From an uncultured Lachnospiraceae bacterium (lineage in GTDB: Bacteria; Bacillota; Clostridia; Lachnospirales; Lachnospiraceae), in NCBI GenBank assembly GCA_910589195.1, contig CAJUTC010000045.1, forward strand, positions 1 through 24,328: a stretch of 24,328 bases of DNA. The letters run 5' to 3'. Each line of letters starts with the position of its first letter. Position 1 is the stretch's first letter. The position numbers and the translations under genes were made by a program. Below the pieces are notes generated by a model. The model saw only the letters and a program-made list of their open reading frames with translations, was not told where the DNA came from and did no database searches. Shown here piece by piece: positions 8,298 to 14,884 of this stretch.

Positions 8298-9200
8298 TTA
8301 TTTTACTGCTCCAATTAGAGATTTAATATCTTCAATCTTATTTTTTTCCATGTAATCGTTTATTCCCTCAATTACATCCAGGGTTGCGTGTGGGTTGCGG
8401 AAGTTTGCCGTACCTACCGCCACCGCGGATGCACCTGCCAAAATAAACTCCAACGCGTCCTCGCCGGTCTGGATTCCTCCCATTCCAATAATCGGAATAC
8501 GAACCGCATTGGCAGCCTGGTACACCATCCTTACCGCCACCGGTTTAATAGCAGGGCCAGATAGGCCGCCTGTCTGATTGGCCAGGGCAAAGGTTCTCCT
8601 GTTTACATCAATTTTCATTCCGGTTAAGGTATTAATCAGTGAAATCACATCTGCCCCGCCAGCTTCCGCCGCCTTTGCCATCACCGTAATATCTGTTACA
8701 TTGGGACTTAATTTCATAATTACAGGCTGTTTCGCATAAGCTTTGCATGCCCTTGTAATGGCCTCTACCGCCTTTGGATCTTGTCCAAAGGCAATGCCGC
8801 CTTCTTTTACGTTTGGGCAGGAAATATTAATTTCCAGCATATCAATAGGTTCATCCCCTAACCGTTCTACTACTTCTATATAATCCTCTGTGGTTTTGCC
8901 GCACACATTTACAATAATCTTTGTTTGGTACTGTTTTAAAAATGGAATATCCCTTTTAATAAATGTGTCGATTCCCGGATTTTGAAGGCCGATGGCGTTT
9001 AACATTCCTCCATACGTTTCCGCAATTCTGGGAGTAGGGTTTCCAGGCCATGGGACATTTGCCACGCCTTTTGTTACCACTGCGCCAAGGCGGTTTAGAT
9101 CTACAAATTCACCGTATTCCGCGCCGGATCCAAAGGTTCCAGAGGCTTCCATCACCGGATTTTGGAATTCCACACCGGCCAGGCTGACTTTCATATTCAT
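8298..9200 (-). CDS. pyrD: Dihydroorotate dehydrogenase, class 1B catalytic subunit
   Basis: PyrD (PyrDB) oxidises dihydroorotate to orotate with FMN and passes electrons through PyrK to NAD. The 300-residue product has EASGTFGSG, NAIGLQNPG, the active-site block INISCPNVKEGG with the catalytic cysteine at residue 128 (class 1 enzymes use Cys, class 2 use Ser), and IGMGGIQTGEDALEFILAGA at the FMN phosphate site. The start ATG at 9200 shares one base with the pyrK stop (TGATG), with GGAG five bases upstream inside pyrK. The adjoining pyrK confirms the 1B type. Confidence 0.97.
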   Translation of the reverse strand: MNMKVSLAGVEFQNPVMEASGTFGSGAEYGEFVDLNRLGAVVTKGVANVPWPGNPTPRIAETYGGMLNAIGLQNPGIDTFIKRDIPFLKQYQTKIIVNVCGKTTEDYIEVVERLGDEPIDMLEINISCPNVKEGGIAFGQDPKAVEAITRACKAYAKQPVIMKLSPNVTDITVMAKAAEAGGADVISLINTLTGMKIDVNRRTFALANQTGGLSGPAIKPVAVRMVYQAANAVRIPIIGMGGIQTGEDALEFILAGASAVAVGTANFRNPHATLDVIEGINDYMEKNKIEDIKSLIGAVK

Positions 9201-9976
9201 CACAGCTCCACCTCCTCTGCCCGAAATACTGGGCCATCTTTGCAAATCCGTTTATTGCATACTTGGGAATGGCTGTCCTTTTCCTTCGATTGGCATACGC
9301 AAGCCAAGCATGCGCCAATGCCGCAAGCCATCCGCCCTTCCAAGGAAATCAAGCACTCCATCTTTCGTTCTTTCGCGTATTCTTTTAAGGCGCCAAGCAT
9401 GGGCATTGGGCCACAGGCAAATATAATGTCGCCCTCCAGCGCCTCTGCGCGGATCGCATCCAGCACATTCCCTTTTATCCCGGCGCTTCCGTCCTCTGTC
9501 GCAATCAAAACCCTGCCTGTTTTTTCAAATTCATCCTTTAAAAACATGTGGCTGTCCCGGTAACCTAAAATAATATTCTTATGGCCAGTTAACTGTTTTG
9601 CTGTTTCCAGCATGGGAGGGATCCCAATACCTCCGCCGATTAAAAATACCCGCTTTCCCTTTGCTTCCTCCAGGGGAAAGCCATTTCCCAAAGGGCCTAA
9701 GATATCAACCGAATCCCCTGGCTGATACTGTGAAAATTCCCTGGTTCCAGCTCCTGCCACACGGTACACAATCCGAATCCGTTTGCCTTCCCGGTCAATT
9801 TCACACAGGCTGATAGGCCTTGGAAGAAGTTTCGTTTTGTCTTTACAATACAAATCAACAAACTGTCCCGGAACTGCCTGACAGGCAATCTGCTCCGTTT
9901 GGATCCACATGCTGTAAATTCCCTCTGCCAACCGTTCCTGGCAGAGAACTGATGCCCGTTCTTTTACCTTTGCCAT
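9200..9976 (-). CDS. pyrK: Dihydroorotate dehydrogenase electron-transfer subunit
   Basis: PyrK carries FAD and a [2Fe-2S] cluster and links PyrD to NAD. In the 258-residue protein, RPISL at 53-57 binds FAD, GGGIGIPPM near 114 binds the pyridine nucleotide, and cysteines 218, 223, 226 and 245 (in MACGIGACLACVC and RICKDGPVF) make the cluster site. Length is normal. The ATG at 9976 follows GGAGG by four bases and lies 11 bases after the pyrF stop. An upstream in-frame GTG would swallow that ribosome site. Confidence 0.96.
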   Translation of the reverse strand: MAKVKERASVLCQERLAEGIYSMWIQTEQIACQAVPGQFVDLYCKDKTKLLPRPISLCEIDREGKRIRIVYRVAGAGTREFSQYQPGDSVDILGPLGNGFPLEEAKGKRVFLIGGGIGIPPMLETAKQLTGHKNIILGYRDSHMFLKDEFEKTGRVLIATEDGSAGIKGNVLDAIRAEALEGDIIFACGPMPMLGALKEYAKERKMECLISLEGRMACGIGACLACVCQSKEKDSHSQVCNKRICKDGPVFRAEEVEL

Positions 9977-9987
9977 ATATCCTCCCA

Positions 9988-10905
9988 TCACAGTACATGG
10001 TTAATATCTTCCACCATATCCAAAACAGCCTGTCTGGAAGCATCTCCGAAATGCTCCGGGCCAAATTTACCATATGCTTCTTTTTTATATGCCGCGATAA
10101 TTCCTCTGGAGGAATTTACAATAGCCCCAAATCCATCTTCATTAAAGCAATATTTTAAATCCTCTGCTGTGCCTCCCTGCGCGCCGTATCCCGGTACAAG
10201 GAAATAGGTATGAGGCATTTGTTTTCTTAAAATCCGGCTCATCTCTGGATAAGTAGCTCCTACTACAGCACCGATATTGCTGTAGGTTCCATCCATACAA
10301 TCCGTTCCCCATTCCACTACCTTTTCCGCAACCCATTCATACAAAGGCCTTCCGTCAATCAGCCTATCCTGGAATTCGCCACTAGAAGGATTCGAGGTTT
10401 TCACCAGAACAAACAATCCTTTATCCTCCGACTTACAGATTTCCGCAAAAGGCTTTACACCGTCAGTTCCTAAATATGGATTTACAGTCAAAAAATCTGT
10501 ATCAAAACCGGAATAACATTTGCTGCCTACCATTACCTTTCCTAAATGGCCTGCGGCATATGCAGCAGAGGTGGAGCCGATATCTCCACGCTTTGCGTCT
10601 CCAATTACAATTAACCCTTTTTCATGGCAGTAATCAACCGTTTTCTTATATGCCTTTAGCCCTTCAATGCCAAACTGTTCATACATGGCAATCTGGGGCT
10701 TAACCGCCGGAATTAGATCCCAAACGCAATCTATAATTTCCTTATTAAATTGCCAAATAGCATCTGCCGCCCCTTCCAACGTTTCCCCGAACCGCTCGTA
10801 GGAATGTTGTAACACATATTCCGGAATATAGCTCAACATGGGATCCAATCCAACACAAATTGGCGCTTTCGTTTTTTCAATTTTATCCATTAACCGCTTT
10901 ATCAT
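9988..10905 (-). CDS. pyrF: Orotidine 5'-phosphate decarboxylase, type 2
   Basis: PyrF decarboxylates OMP to UMP, the last step of the pathway. The 305-residue length and the catalytic block IGDAKRGDIGSTS (Asp103, Lys105, Asp108) identify the long type-2 form rather than the 230-residue form of E. coli. Other family blocks are ICVGLDPML near residue 16 and FLVPGYGAQGG near the phosphate-binding end. The start at 10905 has AAGGAGGAG just upstream. It is the first gene of the pyrF-K-D-E unit. Confidence 0.96.
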   Translation of the reverse strand: MIKRLMDKIEKTKAPICVGLDPMLSYIPEYVLQHSYERFGETLEGAADAIWQFNKEIIDCVWDLIPAVKPQIAMYEQFGIEGLKAYKKTVDYCHEKGLIVIGDAKRGDIGSTSAAYAAGHLGKVMVGSKCYSGFDTDFLTVNPYLGTDGVKPFAEICKSEDKGLFVLVKTSNPSSGEFQDRLIDGRPLYEWVAEKVVEWGTDCMDGTYSNIGAVVGATYPEMSRILRKQMPHTYFLVPGYGAQGGTAEDLKYCFNEDGFGAIVNSSRGIIAAYKKEAYGKFGPEHFGDASRQAVLDMVEDINHVL

Positions 10906-10989
10906 ATTCTCCTCCTTAAATAAGGCATATTACGGCATCCTGCCTTCGCCTGTATATGGATTCTGCCGCATTTTAACAGGTTCTAAGCT

Positions 10990-11018
10990 ATCTTATCATA
11001 ATCCCGGAACGCTGTAAA
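10990..11018 (-). promoter_or_regulatory. Promoter of the pyrimidine operon
   Basis: On the minus strand TTTACA (11013-11018) and TAAGAT (10990-10995) are 17 bases apart, placing transcription start near 10983. The 75-base leader contains CCTGT/ACAGG and CGGCA/TGCCG inverted repeats, but no recognisable PyrR-binding loop and no terminator. Confidence 0.75.
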
Positions 11019-11050
11019 GCGCACATACACACAAAATCCCCCCGGCCCTG

Positions 11051-11096
11051 CCTTCATATCCATTTATGGATAGTATGCAAATTATGGATATGAAGG
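11051..11096. promoter_or_regulatory. 13-bp inverted repeat in the divergent pyrF/XRE region
   Basis: CCTTCATATCCAT at 11051-11063 is repeated as its exact reverse complement at 11084-11096. TTATGGATA also occurs as a direct repeat at 11064 and 11082, 18 bases apart. The element lies 33 bases upstream of the pyrF -35 box and 26 bases before the XRE start, so it looks like an operator array, possibly for the XRE protein itself. Confidence 0.5.
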
Positions 11097-11122
11097 TTTA
11101 ATGGAAAAAAGGAGGAACAAAA

Positions 11123-11350
11123 ATGGTATCATATGCCCCGTTGTGGAGAACGATGAGCGAAAAAAATGTCACCCAATACCGTCTAATTAAAAAATATGGC
11201 ATCAGCGCTGGTCAAATCGGGCGATTAAAAAAGAATATGTATGTTTCGACCCATACGATAGAAATGCTGTGTTCCATTTTAAGCTGTCCGGTAGAAGATG
11301 TGATGGAGGTATTTCCGGATACCCCCTTGGAGGGAACATTTCCGAAATAG
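11123..11350 (+). CDS. Small XRE-family helix-turn-helix regulator
   Basis: The 75-residue protein is almost only a Cro/CI-type DNA-binding domain: MSEKNVTQYRLIKKYGISAGQIGRLKKNMYVSTHTIEMLCSILSCPVEDVMEV shows helices 2-3 (TQYRLIKKYGISAGQIGRLKK) and the usual LCSILSCPVEDVM ending. It should be a cytosolic dimeric regulator. AAAGGAGG stands seven bases before the ATG. It is divergent from the pyrimidine operon and shares an upstream region with an inverted repeat, so it may control itself, pyrF, or both. Confidence 0.85.
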   Translation: MVSYAPLWRTMSEKNVTQYRLIKKYGISAGQIGRLKKNMYVSTHTIEMLCSILSCPVEDVMEVFPDTPLEGTFPK

Positions 11351-11393
11351 CGCCCACTATGGCAGATCGGATGTGAGGAAATCATTCAAGGAT

Positions 11394-11443
11394 AAGGGCG
11401 CTTGCTGCACTATTATGGATGAAGGGGTGATTTGCGCTTTTTT
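11394..11443 (+). terminator. Possible terminator after the XRE gene
   Basis: AAGGGCGC (11394-11401) can pair with GCGCTTTT (11434-11441), giving an 8-bp stem with two G-U pairs, followed by two more T. The loop is 32 bases. It is in the right place for the XRE gene but is weak. Confidence 0.4.
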
Positions 11444-11467
11444 GGCTAACCAGAAATCAGTATTTCC

Positions 11468-11552
11468 CAGTCCCCCATGCCCCATAAGGCACCACGTACT
11501 TTCTCAGCCCCCATGCCTCATAAGGCACCACCATGAATGATAGGGGGCTGAG
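11468..11552. repeat. Tandem 36-bp repeat with strong hairpins
   Basis: Two near-identical units of 27-28 bases (ending CATAAGGCACCAC) lie at 11468-11495 and 11505-11531, 36 bases apart. The second unit is enclosed by the perfect 10-bp stem CTCAGCCCCC (11503-11512) with GGGGGCTGAG (11543-11552), and each unit has a small TGCC/GGCA hairpin. Because the period is 12 codons, the minus strand reads as a repeated peptide, VVPYEAWGLRKY then VVPYGAWGTGKY, followed by a stop. There is an ATG but no ribosome site. It may be a gene remnant or a structured RNA. Confidence 0.6.
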
Positions 11553-11747
11553 AACCCTCGGGGGGGCGGAATACGGGATTAGAATTAGATATTGCCGCTT
11601 TGCAGACCCGTTTTTCTACAACTTATCGTCGTAATAATTGCTGATAAATTTCATAAGCATCCATATATCTGCGGCTTAAATCGATGGTTACAGAAAATCT
11701 CGTGCCGCATACTGTTTAACTGGCAGATAGTTCTATCTGTTTTGTTT
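11553..11747. other. Gap without recognisable features
   Basis: Together with 11351-11552 this makes nearly 400 bases without a gene between the XRE gene and the remnant at 11748. Beyond the repeat and the weak terminator I see no promoter, RNA gene or conserved reading frame. Confidence 0.5.
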
Positions 11748-12077
11748 TCATACCTTAAAATCCTTTCGTGGCCATCTTCTGAAAATCTGGCTGTATTGGA
11801 TGGTTTCCTTGTTGGATATCATGTATGGTAAAGAATTTTGAAAGTTCCCACCCATGGTTTCTGCTCTCTTTGCCACAGTGTCTATGACTAATTCCTTTTC
11901 TTCCCATGTAAAAATTTTCATATATTCGCACAGTCTGGATACATCATCCATAAGCGTTTCCATATTGTCGAACGGTTCGATAGCAGTATAACTATCTTTT
12001 CGTACCACAACAAATTTATTCCATCTTTTGCCCTTGGTATCATATACTTGAAGAAGATTTTGCACACAGCTTGACAA
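11748..12077 (-). CDS. Hypothetical protein, possibly a 5'-truncated remnant
   Basis: The open frame codes for up to 109 residues, charged and soluble (for example IEPFDNMETLMDDVSRLCEYMKIFTWEEKELVIDTVAKRAETMGG). Composition looks like a real helical protein, but I do not recognise it. The only start that keeps the whole frame is a TTG lying in the MarR promoter, without a ribosome site, and no upstream promoter fits. It is therefore probably the leftover 3' part of a gene cut when the MarR-MATE cassette arrived. An internal start at one of the methionines is the alternative. Confidence 0.4.
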   Translation of the reverse strand: MSSCVQNLLQVYDTKGKRWNKFVVVRKDSYTAIEPFDNMETLMDDVSRLCEYMKIFTWEEKELVIDTVAKRAETMGGNFQNSLPYMISNKETIQYSQIFRRWPRKDFKV

Positions 12078-12117
12078 AAATCCGATTTCGTGCTATTATA
12101 TAATACGAAATCGGATT
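12071..12117 (+). promoter_or_regulatory. MarR promoter with palindromic operator
   Basis: TTGACA (12071-12076) and TATTAT (12094-12099) are 17 bases apart. A perfect 13-bp inverted repeat, AATCCGATTTCGT at 12079-12091 and ACGAAATCGGATT at 12105-12117, brackets the -10 box. A dimer bound here would block RNA polymerase, so autorepression by the MarR protein encoded just downstream is likely. Confidence 0.8.
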
Positions 12118-12135
12118 AATGAACGGAGGTAAATA

Positions 12136-12594
12136 ATGGATGAATCACGGGAAGCTGTTCGGCGGCTTGCAATAGCAATCAGTAATTTTGAAAAAATTTA
12201 TGTTGCCAATACCCCAAAGATTGGTAGGCAGTCATCAGAATTATGGCTTATGTATGCCCTTAATGACGGAGAACCGCACTCCCAAAAACAAATATGTGAG
12301 GAATGGGGATTTCCACGCACTACCCTTAACACAGTTACAAAAAAATGCGAAATTTCCGGCTATCTTACATTGACTGCTATTCCCGGAAAACGGCGGGAAA
12401 TGCAGATCTGTCTTACAGAAAAAGGAAAAGCTTACGCAAGTCAAATATTAAATGTCATATACAGCGCAGAAGATCGGGCAATGAAAAAAACATTAGAAAA
12501 ATATTCTGCGGATTTTGTTGATATACTGGGGTATTTTGTAAAAAATCTGGAATCATCCTTTGAACAGGAATTAAAGCAGGAGGAATTAAATTGA
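12136..12594 (+). CDS. MarR-family transcriptional regulator
   Basis: The 152-residue protein has the winged-helix layout of MarR: an N-terminal dimerisation helix, the recognition region SQKQICEEWGFPRTTLNTVTKKCEISGYL, the wing TAIPGKRREMQICLTEKGKAYA, and a long C-terminal helix. GGAGG precedes the ATG by seven bases. It leads the cassette with the KTR protein, MATE transporter and kinase-like protein; MarR regulators next to efflux genes often sense the exported compound. The palindrome over its own promoter suggests that it represses the whole unit. Confidence 0.93.
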   Translation: MDESREAVRRLAIAISNFEKIYVANTPKIGRQSSELWLMYALNDGEPHSQKQICEEWGFPRTTLNTVTKKCEISGYLTLTAIPGKRREMQICLTEKGKAYASQILNVIYSAEDRAMKKTLEKYSADFVDILGYFVKNLESSFEQELKQEELN

Positions 12595-12779
12595 ACACTC
12601 AGAATTGGATACTATGTCCAAATTGCAAAAATAAGACCAGGATAAAAATCCGGGAAGATACCATACTTTCCCGTTTCCCTTTGTTTTGTCCCAAGTGCAG
12701 GAAAGAAACCTTAATCAATGTAGAACAACTAAAACTATCAATTATCAAAGAGCCGGACGCAAAGACGCAGAGCCGATAA
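12591..12779 (+). CDS. Cysteine-rich KTR-domain protein
   Basis: The 62-residue protein has two CxxC pairs, WILCPNCKNKTRIKIREDT and FPLFCPKCRKETLINVEQ, which make a zinc-ribbon fold; NKTR gives the family its name. The start is a TTG that overlaps the MarR stop, with GGAGG seven bases upstream, so it is coupled. Such proteins often occur on mobile elements of gut Firmicutes, and their job is unknown. The last codons overlap the stem of the following terminator. Confidence 0.85.
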   Translation: MNTQNWILCPNCKNKTRIKIREDTILSRFPLFCPKCRKETLINVEQLKLSIIKEPDAKTQSR

Positions 12780-12817
12780 TTCGTTACAAAGAACGGAATA
12801 TCGGCTCTTTTTATTTT
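12770..12817 (+). terminator. Terminator-like hairpin between KTR gene and MATE gene
   Basis: GAGCCGATA (12770-12778) pairs with TATCGGCTC (12799-12807), then TTTTTATTTTT follows. This is a good intrinsic terminator located 40 bases before the MATE ATG. Since the MATE gene has no clear promoter of its own, it may make transcription of the transporter partial or conditional. Confidence 0.75.
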
Positions 12818-12857
12818 TGCGGTTCAGCTTTAGCAAAATAGACAGGAGGAAATTAAA

Positions 12858-14175
12858 ATGTCCAGTTTTGGCATGAAAAATATAATAAAGTATGTTGTAC
12901 CAATGATTCTAAGCAATGTTTGCTTCTTTCTGTTTACCATTATTGACGGGGTTTTTGTTGGAAGAGGCGTAGGAACAAATGCCCTTGGAGCAATCAATTT
13001 AATCAGCCCTTTCATCATGGTTATTGGCGCAATCAATATGCTGCTCAGTGTTGGCGGTGTAGCCATTTATGCTGTTTGCATTGGCAGAGGAGATGTGGAA
13101 GGGGGAAACAAAGTATTCCGCACAGGAATGCTGTTTATGGTATGCGCCGCGGCAGTTCTCAGTTTTATTGGTGTGTGTTTTGCGGATGAGGTTTGTACGC
13201 TGCTTGGAGCAAACGAAACGTTCCACCAATTGGCGTCTGAATATCTGTTTTGGTACTCGGTCTTTATTATTCCGTCCGCTGTATCTATGGGACTGCAAAA
13301 TTATTGCCGTAATGATAACGCACCCGGATTGGTAAGTATTGTAGTAGTTGTTACAACTGTATGCAATATTTTGGGCGACTGGCTGTTGATCTATCCTATG
13401 GCATGGGGAACAAAGGGAGCTGCTATTGCTACTGGTATATCACAGTCACTTGGATTATTAGTTATATTGACCCATTTTATCCGTAAGCAAGGGAATCTCC
13501 GTTTTGGAAAATTAAAACTGGAAAAAAAGCTGTTCAAAGAAATCATTGTACACGGTCTGCCTGAAGGAATCAGCCAGTTAGCAACTCCTGTTATGACGTT
13601 TTGCATGAACATGGTTCTCATAGATATGGTAGGCGATCTTGGAGTGAATGCTTTTTCAGCCATCAGTTATGTAACTTCTTTTTCAATGGCTGTTTTTTTT
13701 TGGAGCCAGTGAAGGTTTACAGCCTTTATTTGGACAAAGCTATGGCGCAAAGAAAAAAGAGAATTTGGAGTTCTATTTTAAGGCAGGTCTGAAAATCAGT
13801 TTTTTGGGAAGTGCTGCTGTTACGATATTAGTTATCCTTTTTGGAGGGCATATTTGCAGCCTGTTTGGAACTAACGCTGTAACACGGTCATATATGCTCA
13901 AAGTTTTGCCCCAGTTTGCTGTTGGGTTTATAGCGACAGCAATGAATGTTATGATCTCTTCTTACCTGTATTCTACGGAGCGCTCTTTCCTTGCTTTGAG
14001 TATCAGCGTTTTGCGGAGCATTCTTGTAAACGCAGCAGTCATTCTGATTCTGCCATACATATTTGGTGAACGTATCATATGGTTTTCTTTGTTGATTTAT
14101 GAAGTGATCGTATTGGTTATTGCGGCAGCATTATTAAAACATTCAGAAAGAAATGGTATCTGTTTCAAAGAGTAA
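12858..14175 (+). pseudogene. MATE-family efflux transporter, frameshifted at a T9 tract
   Basis: Two overlapping frames make one MATE transporter of about 438 residues. The first (12858-13712) starts MSSFGMKNIIKYVVPMILSN and has FTIIDGVFVGRGVGTNALGAINL, a hallmark of the family; the second carries on with GLQPLFGQSYGAKKKENLEFYF to the stop at 14175. The shift falls in nine T at 13693-13701: eight T would read AVFFGASEGLQ without break. Twelve membrane helices are expected, exporting a cationic or drug-like substrate against Na+ or H+. The ribosome site AGGAGG precedes the ATG. The tract could be phase-variable, rescued by slippage, a sequencing error, or a true loss of function. Confidence 0.85.
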
Positions 14176-14187
14176 AGGAGGAGCAAA

Positions 14188-14823
14188 ATGATTATTACAA
14201 TTAGCCGTGAGTTTGGAAGCGGAGGGCGTGAATTGGGAAAGCGTCTTTCTGATGTGCTGAAACATCCCTGTTATGACAAAGAGATTATTCAAACCATAGC
14301 AGAACGGCATGGATTTGATGAACAATATGTTTCCCACGTATCAGAAAAAATTCTGCAGGCAACATATCCGCTGACCATCGGGCATCGTTTTACTATGGCT
14401 CCCAGCCCTATCGCAAAACAGGCTGTTGCAATCGCTGCTGAACAGCAAAAAATAATTGAAAATTTCGCAAAGCAGGATGACTGTATTCTTATTGGACGCT
14501 GCGCAGATGTGATAGTAAAAGAATATCATCCATTTAATATTTTCGTTTATGCGGACATGGATACAAAGCGAAAACGGTGTATCGAACGAGCGCCCAAAGG
14601 CGAACATCTCACTCCCACAGAGCTTGAACGTAAGATACGGGAGATAGATAAAGAACGCGCAAAGCACCGTGAATTTTATATCGGCGCAAAAGAAAATACA
14701 CGTTCTAATTATCATCTGTGCATAAATACCTCTGGTATAGAAATCAAAAAGATCGTTCCCGTGCTGGCTGAATACATTAAAGTTTGGTTTGAAATACGGG
14801 CAAAGAACAAAACCAACATATAA
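14188..14823 (+). CDS. Cytidylate-kinase-like family protein
   Basis: The 211-residue protein belongs to the cytidylate-kinase-like P-loop group (Pfam Cytidylate_kin2): it starts IITISREFGSGGRELGKRL, followed by HPCYDKEIIQTIAE, the block CILIGRCADVIV and the basic helix REIDKERAKHREFY. These correspond to P-loop, base-binding, Walker-B-like and lid regions. Whether it phosphorylates CMP is untested; the true Cmk has a different P-loop. AAAGGAGGAG precedes the ATG, 12 bases after the MATE stop, so the two are co-expressed. The same domain is fused to the second MATE transporter in this window. Confidence 0.88.
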   Translation: MIITISREFGSGGRELGKRLSDVLKHPCYDKEIIQTIAERHGFDEQYVSHVSEKILQATYPLTIGHRFTMAPSPIAKQAVAIAAEQQKIIENFAKQDDCILIGRCADVIVKEYHPFNIFVYADMDTKRKRCIERAPKGEHLTPTELERKIREIDKERAKHREFYIGAKENTRSNYHLCINTSGIEIKKIVPVLAEYIKVWFEIRAKNKTNI

Positions 14824-14848
14824 AAACTTTTAAAGAGATAATCTAAAT

Positions 14849-14880
14849 AATCATAACCACCCCAATGGGTGGTTATGATT
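14849..14880. terminator. Bidirectional terminator between convergent genes
   Basis: A perfect 14-bp stem (AATCATAACCACCC with GGGTGGTTATGATT) and a 4-base loop separate the kinase-like gene from the metal ATPase gene. A U-rich stretch follows on the plus side (CCGTTTATTTTT), and A/T-rich sequence on the minus side. Confidence 0.85.
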
Positions 14881-14884
14881 CCGT

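Noticed and set aside
10906..10989. PyrR-type attenuator before pyrF
   Set aside because: No PyrR-binding loop and no terminator with U tract in the 75-base leader.
11468..11552. CRISPR array
   Set aside because: Only two units, 9-base spacing between them, and no cas genes; the period is coding-like.
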